Of a stretch of DNA of 64,000 nt, positions 8,532 to 18,470 are shown in pieces. Below the pieces are notes generated by a model, which was given only the letters and a program-made list of their open reading frames with translations, searched no databases and was not told the DNA's origin. Source of the DNA: Halonotius terrestris (GTDB lineage Archaea; Halobacteriota; Halobacteria; Halobacteriales; Haloferacaceae); contig NZ_RKLU01000006.1 in NCBI RefSeq assembly GCF_006861665.1, positions 1-64,000 of the forward strand, written 5' to 3'. How positions within the stretch are numbered: the first letter of the stretch is position 1; every line of letters starts with the position of its first letter. The translations under genes and the position numbers were made by a program.

Positions 8532-9409
8532 TGGAGAACCTCTGGCGTCGCAGCTCGAATATCGAAATTCGGGCTCTCGATTGGCTGAACAACACTACAC
8601 ACATCAGCGTGCAAAGAATAGGGGAGACGGGCAACACGCCGGCGGTCAGCGGTTACTACTGGATCGATTGGGATCTCATAGGTTTCCTGCAAGAGGTCAT
8701 TCAGCACCTCTCGGCTCTTCGCGTCGTATCGGTTGGCCAAATCGGTATCAAGCAGATAGATATGAACTCCTTGACCGCTGTAGACAACCATCGTCTCCTC
8801 GGCGTTGAAATCGTCCTGGAAGATATCCCGAACTGCAAACCCATACTCGATACTACGCTCAACATCCTCGAATGCATACGGATAGCCTGCTGGATCGGCC
8901 TCTAGAATCCCTGCACGGTTCAGGAGAGCCTCAGAGTCTACTTCACCAACGTCGTCTCCGACTGCTTGTGCTGCTCGTTGTCGGGCTATCTCTTTAGCAT
9001 CGATATCGACGAGCAGTACCCACGGCCGCTCCCAGTGATCGAGCGCATAATACACGGCATCAGGACTGGGTGCAGGCTTCTCAAGTAGATCGGGATCAGC
9101 GAGGGCGAACTGACTCTTTCCGAGTGGATCATTCCGAGCCGGGTGGCGAATGAATTTGACGACATCCCCGAACTCGTTGAATGCGGCTTTTGTGCGATCT
9201 CCCGAGGAATTCGTCTGCCATGTATCCCGACGAATGAAGTCCTTCGCCGGGACTCCATCTTTCCGGACTGGGTGTGGCTCCCGAAATGCAAGGGCATACT
9301 GCTTCGGCCCACGCGACGTAATGAACGATGGGAGCTGGTCAACATACGAGGGGAACGCCTCTGTGTAGTAGGTATAGATCTCCTCGCGTGTCGCCTGTCG
9401 CCACGTCAT
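8528..9409 (-). CDS. Archaeo-eukaryotic primase (PriS-like catalytic subunit)
   Basis: A 293-residue protein with the archaeo-eukaryotic primase active-site set: VDID at about 134-137 (the two metal-binding aspartates), SGQGVHIYLLD at about 211-221 (the SGxxGxH nucleotide-binding motif), and TADRRRVARLPYSLH at about 253-267 (third acidic region plus the RLPxSLH motif typical of PriS). It should make RNA or DNA primers. It sits at the end of the conjugation-like operon; its ATG overlaps the coupling-protein stop by four bases (9406-9409). That position suggests a role in complementary-strand synthesis after transfer, as with primases carried by bacterial conjugative plasmids. Confidence 0.8.
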   Translation of the reverse strand: MTWRQATREEIYTYYTEAFPSYVDQLPSFITSRGPKQYALAFREPHPVRKDGVPAKDFIRRDTWQTNSSGDRTKAAFNEFGDVVKFIRHPARNDPLGKSQFALADPDLLEKPAPSPDAVYYALDHWERPWVLLVDIDAKEIARQRAAQAVGDDVGEVDSEALLNRAGILEADPAGYPYAFEDVERSIEYGFAVRDIFQDDFNAEETMVVYSGQGVHIYLLDTDLANRYDAKSREVLNDLLQETYEIPIDPVVTADRRRVARLPYSLHADVCSVVQPIESPNFDIRAATPEVLQ

Positions 9410-12400
9410 TGGTTGAACTCCTTGTCGAGATTGTTGAAGCTGCGAATCGTCGTCAACCCCGGTGCAGCTAACTCCTCGACAGCCTCACGAATGTCGCTGA
9501 ATGAGCGCGCTGTGCGGCCACTGACGCTACTCTCGATACGGTCGGCCTCAGCTAACCAATCTAATACTTCGACGGCCGTCTCCCGCCGATTGAATGCCCA
9601 GATAGCCTTTGCATCCACCTTACTCTGCTTGTCGTAGTCCTCAACGGGCGCATGTCTGTTATTGCTCGCAAGTTCCGCTTCGCCGACCCAGATGAGTGTT
9701 CCCTCGGTATCGAAGCCAGCAATGTCGAAGACCGTCTCATCGTCATATTGGTAGTAGCGTTTGACCGTCGCAACGTCGTCTTGAGCATCTAACCATCGTT
9801 CAAGCAGCCTCACACCAACCTTGTGTGGGGTTTTCTCGCCGATATCTCCCACATCAGGACCGACTTTGAGTTTCTCGCCGAGTAGTTCTCGTCCTGCCGG
9901 CAGGACAGTGTAGTACTTCCGCCCACAAGCTCGCCCTTCATCCACCAGAGACTGCTCAACGAGCCGTTGAATGTCGAGATCTTCGAACTCGTTTTTGAAC
10001 GAACTCATTGAGTCCAATAGCGTGTACTCCGTCGATTCACCATTCATTACCGCAAGAACACGAGTCAGAAACCGCACGTCGTCGTGAGTAAGCCCACGTT
10101 GGTTGAGTTCTTCATCAGAGACAGTTCCACCACCGGCTTTGATTGGTGAGGATGACCTTTCCGCCACAGGGAATGAATCCGCCTCTGTTGGAGGCGTTGT
10201 CGGCTCTGGGTGAGCCGTGGGCGCAACCATCGACTCAGTAGGATCAGTGCTTGTCTCATGGTCGTCATTGATATCTGAACGTGTGGTCGCCTGCCCAATG
10301 AACGAGGATTCCTTCGGCTCAGCAGCGACGGTCGAATTCGGGGGGCTGGCAGTTCTATTAGCGGATGTGCTTCCCCATCCTTCATCTTCGGACGAAGCTG
10401 ACGTATCGGGATTCTTTGTAAGGCCATAGCGAGCCTCAGTGAGCCGCCGTAATCGCGGTAGTGCAACGGTCTCAAAGTGATCTGCTTGTTCGTCAGTAAG
10501 CGGCTCGTCGCTCTCTGGGTGGCCAGCGGCTATTGGCAATGGCTTCACTGAGAATGGCGATGGCCCTGTCTCGCCAAACGACGGACTCGGTAACTGGGCG
10601 ATCCACTCACCACTGGGGAGCGTATTGATCCGGTTTCGCAGATCCGTCGGGCTCAAATCCTCATGGGCAAGCGACCTGGCGAGATCGGCTTCTATCGAGA
10701 TGTTCCCGATAAGCTTCGTCTTGATATTGTTGAGTACCTCGTCGTAGGCCCGCTGACTCCGATTTCGAACCTGCCCCGGAAACTGCATGACGAGGCCCAT
10801 GCTGAGACCGAATGACCGACCTTGTGGTAGCAACTGTTCGGAAACGAGTTTTGTTGACGCAACAGGAGCAGCTTCTTCGATGATGAGGTTGGTGAGTTTC
10901 TCGTAGCTCTTCTTCCCATCACGCCGGCGTAGCTGAACTGCATCCCAGAGGTTGCTCAACAGCAACAGCGTAATCACCCGCTGTGCTTCTGGACGAATAT
11001 CCCCCAAGTCAAACAGAATCGTAACGTCCTCCTCAAGGATGTCACGGAAGTCGAAATGAGTATCGACGTACTCGCCGCTGTCATCTCGGTGGGGTGCATG
11101 ACTGAAGATGCGCCGAAGGTGGGTATCCTCTCGGAGCTTATCGAGGCGATTCCCCACGGCGTCCATCGACAGTTGGAACTGGCGGTCGTCTTTCGCAAAA
11201 TGCCGCGTCAGCGATTCCTCGACATTCTGATTAGCCCCACTGACTGGTGGCACAATACGCTCTCGTTGCATATCGAGAACCGCCTCGAAGAGGTCGTCAA
11301 GCCCAAAGACGTCAGTACCGTACTCGCTATCGAAGAGGGCCTTGATCAGGTAGCTTTGAATCTCGTTGGCGACAAACGCTTGGCCGTACTGCTCACGACC
11401 CATGATCATCCGCATGATATCGTGAAAGTGGTCAACTTTGTCCTGGACTGCATCCTCGCGATTGCGTCCTGCTTCGAGAGCTGGCCGGATATCGAAAAAC
11501 GAGAACGCTGGCAGCGTCTCGGGGACACGGAACTGGTAGACATCATCCAAGCCATCGAACCGCTCGTAGTGACATCGGAGGTAATTCAGGCACATACCGT
11601 CGCCCTTCGGATCGACGATCACGACAGGCCCGCCAGTTGTTTCTCGCAGCGAGAGGGCGTCGTTGATGATCGCCTTTGATTTGCCACCACCAGTTGACGC
11701 AAATCGACCGAAATGTGTCGTCAAGAGCTCTGGTGGGACACGAATCGGATCGGAGATAGAAGCACCATTCTGATCGAGAGCATAGCCAATAGCCATGCCC
11801 TCTTGGAACTGCTGAATTAAATCCGGATTGGGCCACGGGAGCGGATTTCGACTTTGCTGTTCGGCACGAGTTCCTCGTGTCCCCTCGACTGTGAGCTGCT
11901 CTGAGGAAGGAATGACGACAAAGTTGGCGAGTTCCGTACTACCCAATACGAAGTCGGGACGGGCCTTACCACGACCAGTGACGAGCTCGCGGTCAAGGAT
12001 TCGGCTGAGCGTAGCCCGTGCGTTCTTCTCTTTTGTCTTCGTACGAAGCCCACGAGAGCGGATTCGTTGCCCTTCGACTTCGTAAAACGGGCCGTCCACG
12101 GGATCGAATACCGAACAGAGTGAATCCATCTTATTTGAGAGGTCAGCAGCCGTCACGTCGCTAGGAGGAATGCCGATTGCCCGGATATTGGCTGTAAACG
12201 AACGCTTCGAATTTTTCGCATCAAGATACTCGATCCGCTTTGCAACAGACTCGGTAAGCTGTTTTTCATCCCGCCGCTGATCGTTGATCTCAAAAATCGA
12301 GCCGAAGATCTCTTGGGAGAACGTGTCTCGCCCATCAATCAAATCCTCTCTTCGAATTCCAGCATCCGCCTGCCAGCCGTTTCGACGTTGGAAGACAACT

Positions 12401-13203
12401 TGAAACGCCACGGGAGCGGCGGCCTCGATCATGTGGTCGATGAGTGACGCCAGCGGACTGCCCGCGTGATCGACAGCCGGCAGTGCTTCCGTTGCGTCTC
12501 CAGAGGGAAACGGTGTTAACGAGGTCATCCAGTCTTTCTTCCGGGTAGCAGATCCACACCATCGCACCCCCATTGGTGAGACATCCTCTATGGCAGGACG
12601 GGCGAGAATAGTTCCATCCGATGTTACTGTTGGCTTTTCGAGTGAAAAGAGCGAACCCTCAGTAGGGATTCCACTTGGCGGTGCAAGCTTGAGTTCGATA
12701 TCATCGATCTCGATTGAATGATCGAAACGTGAACTGGCTGCCGTTCCACCATCTACAATTGGAAATTCTTCAGTTGCTTCACGCTGATCTTGTTCGTCAA
12801 TTTCCAACAGTTCATCGTCAGCGAATTCGTACAGCAATCGGCCCCGCTTATAATGGTCTCTGAATTCAGCTCTGGAGAATTCGACCGGCTGAATGAGTCG
12901 TGATTCCACATCCAGTTCAACTCGTTCAATGTCGAAGGTCTGGGGATAGATCGAATGAAGACGCTTTTCCAACGTATCAAGATGATCCTCAACCCCATAA
13001 TAGAACTCGACTGGTTCATCTTGTCCATCACTGAGTGCGAGAAACTCGAATCGAAGGGGTATCTCTGCATGCAGTGGGTTCAACTTCTGAGTGAGACCTG
13101 TTGAACCAGCTGTCGTCAGTTTGTGCAGGCTCTCGAAAACTCGTGGAATGCCTTCGGGACTGAGATCTTCAGATGTGGGCGTCACACGGAGGTACTCACG
13201 CAT
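9406..13203 (-). CDS. VirD4/TraD-type coupling ATPase
   Basis: About 1265 residues. Walker A is FASTGGGKSKA (about 501-511) and the Walker B-like strand is LTNLIIEEAAPVAS. Between them lie a VIVDPKGDG strand and VTILFDLGD, typical of HerA/FtsK/VirD4 ATPases. The N-terminal about 480 residues are divergent and a Ser/Thr/Pro-rich low-complexity linker (about 925-1045) joins a C-terminal winged-helix plus nuclease-like domain (LERWLDAQDDVATVKRYYQY, FDIAGFDTEGTLIWVGEAEL). It would bring DNA to the VirB4-energised channel. ATG 13203 overlaps the VirB4 stop by eight bases (ATGCGTGA), favouring this start over the frame extending to 13272. Confidence 0.8.
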   Translation of the reverse strand: MREYLRVTPTSEDLSPEGIPRVFESLHKLTTAGSTGLTQKLNPLHAEIPLRFEFLALSDGQDEPVEFYYGVEDHLDTLEKRLHSIYPQTFDIERVELDVESRLIQPVEFSRAEFRDHYKRGRLLYEFADDELLEIDEQDQREATEEFPIVDGGTAASSRFDHSIEIDDIELKLAPPSGIPTEGSLFSLEKPTVTSDGTILARPAIEDVSPMGVRWCGSATRKKDWMTSLTPFPSGDATEALPAVDHAGSPLASLIDHMIEAAAPVAFQVVFQRRNGWQADAGIRREDLIDGRDTFSQEIFGSIFEINDQRRDEKQLTESVAKRIEYLDAKNSKRSFTANIRAIGIPPSDVTAADLSNKMDSLCSVFDPVDGPFYEVEGQRIRSRGLRTKTKEKNARATLSRILDRELVTGRGKARPDFVLGSTELANFVVIPSSEQLTVEGTRGTRAEQQSRNPLPWPNPDLIQQFQEGMAIGYALDQNGASISDPIRVPPELLTTHFGRFASTGGGKSKAIINDALSLRETTGGPVVIVDPKGDGMCLNYLRCHYERFDGLDDVYQFRVPETLPAFSFFDIRPALEAGRNREDAVQDKVDHFHDIMRMIMGREQYGQAFVANEIQSYLIKALFDSEYGTDVFGLDDLFEAVLDMQRERIVPPVSGANQNVEESLTRHFAKDDRQFQLSMDAVGNRLDKLREDTHLRRIFSHAPHRDDSGEYVDTHFDFRDILEEDVTILFDLGDIRPEAQRVITLLLLSNLWDAVQLRRRDGKKSYEKLTNLIIEEAAPVASTKLVSEQLLPQGRSFGLSMGLVMQFPGQVRNRSQRAYDEVLNNIKTKLIGNISIEADLARSLAHEDLSPTDLRNRINTLPSGEWIAQLPSPSFGETGPSPFSVKPLPIAAGHPESDEPLTDEQADHFETVALPRLRRLTEARYGLTKNPDTSASSEDEGWGSTSANRTASPPNSTVAAEPKESSFIGQATTRSDINDDHETSTDPTESMVAPTAHPEPTTPPTEADSFPVAERSSSPIKAGGGTVSDEELNQRGLTHDDVRFLTRVLAVMNGESTEYTLLDSMSSFKNEFEDLDIQRLVEQSLVDEGRACGRKYYTVLPAGRELLGEKLKVGPDVGDIGEKTPHKVGVRLLERWLDAQDDVATVKRYYQYDDETVFDIAGFDTEGTLIWVGEAELASNNRHAPVEDYDKQSKVDAKAIWAFNRRETAVEVLDWLAEADRIESSVSGRTARSFSDIREAVEELAAPGLTTIRSFNNLDKEFNQ

Positions 13204-15397
13204 CGTCCTCACCCTCCAGTGTCCCTCCATCTGGCTTCGGAGGTGCGACATCTGCTTTTTGACTATCCCCATTGGTTGATTGCGTGTCTAACTGCTCTCC
13301 GAATCGCTCAGTATCCGCCTCGATAGAACCCTCACCAGCACCGGGGAGCGTTGACCAGCCGTTGCTCGGATCGAAGTCGATGACTTGCTTTTCGTTCGCC
13401 ATTGCTTCGACCCGAATGCCACGCCATTCACCATCGACGCCGACGAGGGCTTCCGAAAAGCCAGCCTCCTCGTTCCCGGGAACGGCATCCTGTACGTAGC
13501 GCATCTGGGCGTAATTCAGCCCGAATTCAGCAGCCCACTCATCGTCCATCCCATCGAGGCGATGGAACTGCTTGACCGCACACTGATCCAATATTGCCTC
13601 CGATTCCGCATGCTCGAAGAACTCATCGACAGTCTGCGTAACAAGTCGAATCGAGAGGTCATGGTGCCGGTGATGCCGGAAGACGGTCTCCAAGAATGAG
13701 AGACTCGCAGCGTCCTGCATGATGTAGCGAGCCTCGTCGATAACGAAGACCACCTCTTTGTCCGTCTCCTTAGCCCGCTCGTAGACAAGCGAGATGAGCA
13801 ACTGCATCGTGAGTGCGGTGCTGCTGTCGACGCTGCCTTCCTGTTGGGCAAGATCGAGGTAGATTACCTTCTCGTCGCGGATGTCGAACTCGGAGGCTTT
13901 GCCGAGATTCGCATGTCGACCATCTTCTTCGAAGGGGCGAAGCTGATCGAGGAGCCATGTTGCGTCGTCGCGGATCTTCCCGGCCTCTTCATCCGAACGA
14001 ACGACAAACTCCTCAGGGTTGTCGATCATCTCTTCGAAGAGATCCATCATCGTTCGGATCGTCGGACTCGGATTCCCGTGTGTCGAGATGTCGTCGGTGA
14101 TCTCGTTGCGTCTGTAGGCGCGCTTGAGGCCCAACTCTAGCGTTGTTCGGCGATCACCAAGTGAGATGCCACGGAGGGCAAAGAAGTTCGTCAGGAAGCT
14201 CATGGCGTCGTCGAGCTTCTCGTTGAACGGACTCGCATCCTCGCCCATCGCCCGTTGGACGTGATCGGGCGTCTGGCGGATTTCCAAGGGATTCAATCCA
14301 AGCGTCCCCCCAACCGTGATTCGTTTTGCATCAAGAGCCTCGGAGACGCCAGCCCAGTTATTCAGCGGTTCAAGGATGATGCCGATCCGGTCTTTGCTCT
14401 GTTCGATAGAGCGAATGAAATTCTGCTTCGAGCCAAATGACTTCCCTGAACCGGTATCGCCCACCGTGAACATCGCATACCCGTTATCGCGAGCAAACGG
14501 GTCGATGACGACCGGACTCTGGTTGTCCTTGTGAATGCCGAACTCTACTCCGCCCTCTTCGAGGATCGTCGCATTGTGTGGTGAAGCCAGCAAGGCACCG
14601 ACAGCTCCACCGAGAGCGATTGAATCACGACCGAAGCGATTGGCTCCGATCGGTGCGGCTGATTGCAAGGCGAGATCCTGCCGACAGATGGCTGTCTTTG
14701 GCGTGAGATTCGCCGGCTCATCTCGGAGCGCGCTTTTGACTTTCCGGACAGCATCCTCCAGATCTTCTTTATTCGATCCTCGAACCGTCACGAAGAGTGC
14801 TTGACCAAAGACGCTCGCACCATTCTCGACGGCTTTGTAGGTCTGTGCGGCCTCGTTGGCTCGCTCTTGAAGATATGATCCTCGAATACTCTGTTCGAGA
14901 TCTGCGTCTACTTGCAGGTCATCCGCGATATCTTGGAGCTCATTCCGGGCGCGCTGTTGGTTCTTTGGCGTTACATGCGTCGTCAGATCGAATTCGACAT
15001 CAGTCAACTCGAACAGATCGCTCAGATACCCATCACTTGGATAATCAGCATAATCAGCAATATACAGCGTTGATGTCCACTGCTCGCCGACATGGGCCGC
15101 TCGGGTATTCCATTCGATGGCCGCCGGCGCGGTCACCGTTTTGTGTGATTCCGAGATGTCATCCAATAGTTGGCCCTCGACTGCACCAGCTTCAAGCGTC
15201 TCTTCATCCAGGAGATCGCTGAACTCGACTTCGGGCTCGTCCTCACTGGTATATTTCTTCCAGATGAGTACCCCAGCACCAACACCGACGAGGATCACGA
15301 GATATACTAGTGCGCCCTCTGTTGTCGTAGGATTCTGAAGATACTCAGTAAGTTGAGCCAGTAGCACCAGAGAGGACTGCAAAACCACGCTATTCAT
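13196..15397 (-). CDS. VirB4-type conjugation ATPase
   Basis: About 733 residues. An N-terminal membrane helix (about 29-48) precedes the VirB4 N-terminal region. Walker A is VGDTGSGKSFGSK (about 312-324) and Walker B is VVFVIDEARYIM, followed by HHRHHDLSIRLVTQ, the arginine-rich and sensor region of VirB4/TrbE proteins. It powers substrate transfer or pilus assembly at the membrane. I chose ATG 15397: it has GGGAGG nine bases upstream and an eight-base overlap (ATGAATAG) with the preceding gene, the same style as the next junction. ATG 15406 is the alternative. A disordered acidic/Gly tail ends the protein. Confidence 0.85.
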   Translation of the reverse strand: MNSVVLQSSLVLLAQLTEYLQNPTTTEGALVYLVILVGVGAGVLIWKKYTSEDEPEVEFSDLLDEETLEAGAVEGQLLDDISESHKTVTAPAAIEWNTRAAHVGEQWTSTLYIADYADYPSDGYLSDLFELTDVEFDLTTHVTPKNQQRARNELQDIADDLQVDADLEQSIRGSYLQERANEAAQTYKAVENGASVFGQALFVTVRGSNKEDLEDAVRKVKSALRDEPANLTPKTAICRQDLALQSAAPIGANRFGRDSIALGGAVGALLASPHNATILEEGGVEFGIHKDNQSPVVIDPFARDNGYAMFTVGDTGSGKSFGSKQNFIRSIEQSKDRIGIILEPLNNWAGVSEALDAKRITVGGTLGLNPLEIRQTPDHVQRAMGEDASPFNEKLDDAMSFLTNFFALRGISLGDRRTTLELGLKRAYRRNEITDDISTHGNPSPTIRTMMDLFEEMIDNPEEFVVRSDEEAGKIRDDATWLLDQLRPFEEDGRHANLGKASEFDIRDEKVIYLDLAQQEGSVDSSTALTMQLLISLVYERAKETDKEVVFVIDEARYIMQDAASLSFLETVFRHHRHHDLSIRLVTQTVDEFFEHAESEAILDQCAVKQFHRLDGMDDEWAAEFGLNYAQMRYVQDAVPGNEEAGFSEALVGVDGEWRGIRVEAMANEKQVIDFDPSNGWSTLPGAGEGSIEADTERFGEQLDTQSTNGDSQKADVAPPKPDGGTLEGEDDA

Positions 15398-16505
15398 CGG
15401 CTGCATCCTCCCGGCGTGCGTGGTTGATAATCGGCTGTTGTCGAATCACATCGGCGGCATCGCCGTGATCGTGCCCGCGGCCGTTCCAGAAGTCCATATT
15501 CAACACGAACAACTCAACAGTGCTGAGCCGGCGAGCAGACCACCCAGAGGCCTGTTGGATGAATCCCGTCTGGAGGTCATTTACCCGACTATCAAGCTTC
15601 TCGAACATCTTCACGCGGCGTTCGACATCGGTGAAGTCCTCTCGGCGCGTCACAAACGGGTTGAACAGAAATCCAATGACTGGAATCCCAGTCAGTTTCT
15701 CGGCTGGGGTCCCCTCATCGCGGAATCGATCATAGATCTCCAACGGCGTCACCTCGACACCGAGGTAATATCGCATCTGTTGGGTTCCCCGATCGCGCAT
15801 TTCGCGGGGCCGTGTCTCTTGGTATTCTTCAAGCAGTTCGCGAAAAACCGTATTCTCCGTTACATCGTCATCACTGAGCCGCGCTTCGATGGTCTCAGTG
15901 ATTTGTTCCACTGGAAACGCACGGGTTGTCGCATGTAGCTTAAGTTTGGAGTCGAGTTCTTTATTGGCAAATCCCTCGCCCGCTTCTTGCAGCTGTGCCC
16001 AATCATCCGACATGGCGAAATCCATATTCCCAGGATCGATCTCGATGAACGCTTCCATCGTCCCGTCGGCACGTTGGATCGCACCAGCTCCCGGCCATGC
16101 CCGTTCGATATTAGTCAAATCCTGCGTTCGTTCGTCGGGCTTGAACGGTGAGTAGTTGGCGAGCCCACCCTCATTACGGACTGTCTCATTCGTGTCAGCG
16201 TCTGCTTCGAGTGGAGCATTGAACGTCACTCGGGGGCGTTTGACGTATCGATAGACGTCTTTTGTCCACGTCCATGCATTCACGTGATCGGGTGTCACGT
16301 AGATCACTGCAAATCCCAAGCCGAGTCCGCCAACCACGAAGGGGAGAGCAAGTGAGTCAACCCCGATGAGGCCGGCGATGAGAAGGCCGATAATCGGAAA
16401 GGCGATCAGTACGCCAACGTCGCCTTCCTCGATGTTGAGATAGGGAATACGGCTTTCGTCGCCGAACTGGTCCATGATCCGCCGTGCTGCTGCGTCTTGA
16501 TCCAT
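15390..16505 (-). CDS. VirB3/PrgI-like inner-membrane component of the transfer apparatus
   Basis: 371 residues. Two adjacent membrane helices (about 30-70: GVLIAFPIIGLLIAGLIGV, then ALPFVVGGLGLGFAVIYV) near the N-terminus followed by a large cytoplasmic domain (FNAPLEADADTNETVRNEGG onwards). This is the arrangement of VirB3/PrgI proteins that sit just before VirB4; the soluble part resembles VirB4 N-terminal sequences (AWPGAGAIQRADGTMEAFIEIDPGNM). The gene overlaps VirB4 by eight bases. Probably anchors VirB4 to the membrane complex. Family-level homology is too weak to prove by eye; synteny carries the call. Confidence 0.65.
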   Translation of the reverse strand: MDQDAAARRIMDQFGDESRIPYLNIEEGDVGVLIAFPIIGLLIAGLIGVDSLALPFVVGGLGLGFAVIYVTPDHVNAWTWTKDVYRYVKRPRVTFNAPLEADADTNETVRNEGGLANYSPFKPDERTQDLTNIERAWPGAGAIQRADGTMEAFIEIDPGNMDFAMSDDWAQLQEAGEGFANKELDSKLKLHATTRAFPVEQITETIEARLSDDDVTENTVFRELLEEYQETRPREMRDRGTQQMRYYLGVEVTPLEIYDRFRDEGTPAEKLTGIPVIGFLFNPFVTRREDFTDVERRVKMFEKLDSRVNDLQTGFIQQASGWSARRLSTVELFVLNMDFWNGRGHDHGDAADVIRQQPIINHARREDAADE

Positions 16506-16517
16506 TAGTGTGAGTCC

Positions 16518-17606
16518 TCAGTAGATACCGCGGTCGTGTTCCGTGCGCCGGTAGGAGGGCGCAGGGTTCGGTTCAGCAGTCGCTTCGCTGGACGATTCAG
16601 TCGCTGTGTCAGTGTTCCGGGTTTCAAATTGCTGGGCGACGGCCTGCCCCGCGGCGGCTTTCGGCCCCCATCGGGCAGCAGTCGTCGCAACGCCAGCCCC
16701 ACCGACATATGCGCCGGCGGCGACCCCACCGACGAGAGCCGCAGTCTTCGTCGTCCCGCCAATAACTTTGGCAGTCAGTGGTGTCGCATATTTGAACGTC
16801 TTCCACGTGACGTACAGCGCAATTACTGGGAGGGAAACCGCTACAAGATGCCTCAGGAACGGTGTACTTGGTTGAAGTGTTCCTTGCGAATATAGCAAAT
16901 CATATCCTTTGAATACAACCGCTGCAGGAAGAGGGAGGACGGCAAGGGGAACAAACCTCTTGGAGAACCCCATCGCAATGTCAGAAAGAACGGGTATATT
17001 ACCATATCCGATTGCCAGTGCAATTGGCATCCCAAATACATAGACGTAGAGAAGAATCTCACGGATGTAATATAGTGCCTGAAGAGCCCACATAGAAACT
17101 CCTCCAATAAATGCAAATACGAATGATAATCCGGGATTGGTCAAAGTGGCTCTGAGGAAATCAAGCATCATACTGCCTAACGAAGTGAGACTAGGCATCA
17201 GGGCGATTGTGAATCCATCTACAATATAGAGACCTAGAACACTCAACCAATACCAAGTGATAATTAGGAACGCACCAACCCAAGCAGTCTTTTTTGCTTT
17301 TCTAGCTTCGTAAGCACTTCCAATATTGAATATTTGAATAGTATGTCGCCCTTGGACACTCATTACCAGCAGGAGTAACGAAATGAGCATTATTTCGCCA
17401 CCGACCAGACTGTCTCGTATAGCCAGCCAAGGGCTATTTGTAGGGGTGCCAAAGACGAATGCGCCATTTGTTTCCGGGATTGGAGTTCCAAACGCAGCTT
17501 GTGTGAGAGTATCGTAACCGGTCTCCAATCCATCTACAAAGAGGCCAATGACCCAGTCGACAGCCTCTTTGAACCCCTCTAGAATTACATCGATGAGGTC
17601 GACCAT
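16518..17606 (-). CDS. VirB6/TrbL-like polytopic membrane protein
   Basis: 362 residues with about six to seven hydrophobic helices (for example EIMLISLLLLVMSV, VGAFLIITWYWLSVLGLYIV, LSFVFAFIGGVSMWALQALY, LLYVYVFGMPIALAIGYG) and a soluble Ala/Gly/Thr-rich C-terminus. Polytopic proteins of this size directly before VirB3/VirB4 genes are usually the VirB6/TrbL channel component. Bases about 16,900-17,600 are AT-richer than the flanking genes. Spacing is 12 bases to the next gene and two to the previous one. Confidence 0.65.
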   Translation of the reverse strand: MVDLIDVILEGFKEAVDWVIGLFVDGLETGYDTLTQAAFGTPIPETNGAFVFGTPTNSPWLAIRDSLVGGEIMLISLLLLVMSVQGRHTIQIFNIGSAYEARKAKKTAWVGAFLIITWYWLSVLGLYIVDGFTIALMPSLTSLGSMMLDFLRATLTNPGLSFVFAFIGGVSMWALQALYYIREILLYVYVFGMPIALAIGYGNIPVLSDIAMGFSKRFVPLAVLPLPAAVVFKGYDLLYSQGTLQPSTPFLRHLVAVSLPVIALYVTWKTFKYATPLTAKVIGGTTKTAALVGGVAAGAYVGGAGVATTAARWGPKAAAGQAVAQQFETRNTDTATESSSEATAEPNPAPSYRRTEHDRGIY

Positions 17607-17608
17607 CG

Positions 17609-18466
17609 CTATACCTCACCAATGTCGATATCACAGGAATCAAACTCGCTAGACGCGGAATATTCGATATCATACGTTCTCGAAATTTTGGTTTCTTGAA
17701 CCTGATTTTCGAGTATGAGTTCAAACTGGCCGCTCTGGGGTTGCGCCAGACAAGATACTCCTGCACCCGGAACGAATGCAAATGGTGACCGAGAACTGTA
17801 GAGGGTAACTTGGTCTCCAGCAGCGATAACAACCTCAGCTTGCTCTGAGTCAGAACTGGGATCGTATATTCCACTCACTCTGTCGTTATTTTCATAGTTC
17901 GTTCCATCCTCGTCAGAGGGATACGGAACATCCCCAATGAAGAGTAGTTTTGAGATTATATCGGGCCCAGTACCTCGATTCTTTACAGCTACAAACGCCT
18001 CATCATCGGTATCTCTGCTAGACCCATTCCACATTCGATCAGGATGATATTTCCCGATCCCAACATCCACTATTCGGAGATCGGGCTGGATACCGTACGA
18101 AACATCTGCCACCTCCTCCTCATTTTTCAATCCGACTAAGCGATATTTTCCGGGGGTATAGGCTGGTCTAAGTTCGAACGAAACACGCTGGGTACCACCA
18201 GCAACCTGACGTTGACCAACGAACTCACCGTTTGGTTCAATCAGATTGATTCGGTCGATATCGGCACCGGCAGCGAGTTCGGCAACTAGCGTCATTCCTT
18301 GGATGCCGACGTGTTTGATCAGGTCGTGACTCGCCAGCGGGTTAGTATTCCTATCGGAATTACTAGATCCACCCGCACCGAGACAGCCAGCAAGGCCTGC
18401 TAGTGCCGCACCTGCAATTGTTCGTGAGACGGTTCGTCTGCTAAGGTCTGAATATGAGTGTTTCAT
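17609..18466 (-). CDS. Tat-exported lipoprotein of the conjugation operon
   Basis: About 285 residues. The N-terminus has a twin-arginine motif (SRRTVSRT) and then LAGLAGC, a lipobox, so the mature protein is probably lipid-anchored outside the membrane. The mature part is beta-rich and contains an Ig-like or CARDB-like middle (VDVGIGKYHPDRM, EAFVAVKNRGTGPD). I chose ATG 18466 (MKHSYSDLSRRT), five bases after the previous stop; the longer frame adds 19 residues that spoil the signal. Role unknown; likely part of the cell-surface transfer structure. AT-richer than neighbours. Confidence 0.75.
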   Translation of the reverse strand: MKHSYSDLSRRTVSRTIAGAALAGLAGCLGAGGSSNSDRNTNPLASHDLIKHVGIQGMTLVAELAAGADIDRINLIEPNGEFVGQRQVAGGTQRVSFELRPAYTPGKYRLVGLKNEEEVADVSYGIQPDLRIVDVGIGKYHPDRMWNGSSRDTDDEAFVAVKNRGTGPDIISKLLFIGDVPYPSDEDGTNYENNDRVSGIYDPSSDSEQAEVVIAAGDQVTLYSSRSPFAFVPGAGVSCLAQPQSGQFELILENQVQETKISRTYDIEYSASSEFDSCDIDIGEV

Positions 18467-18470
18467 AGGT

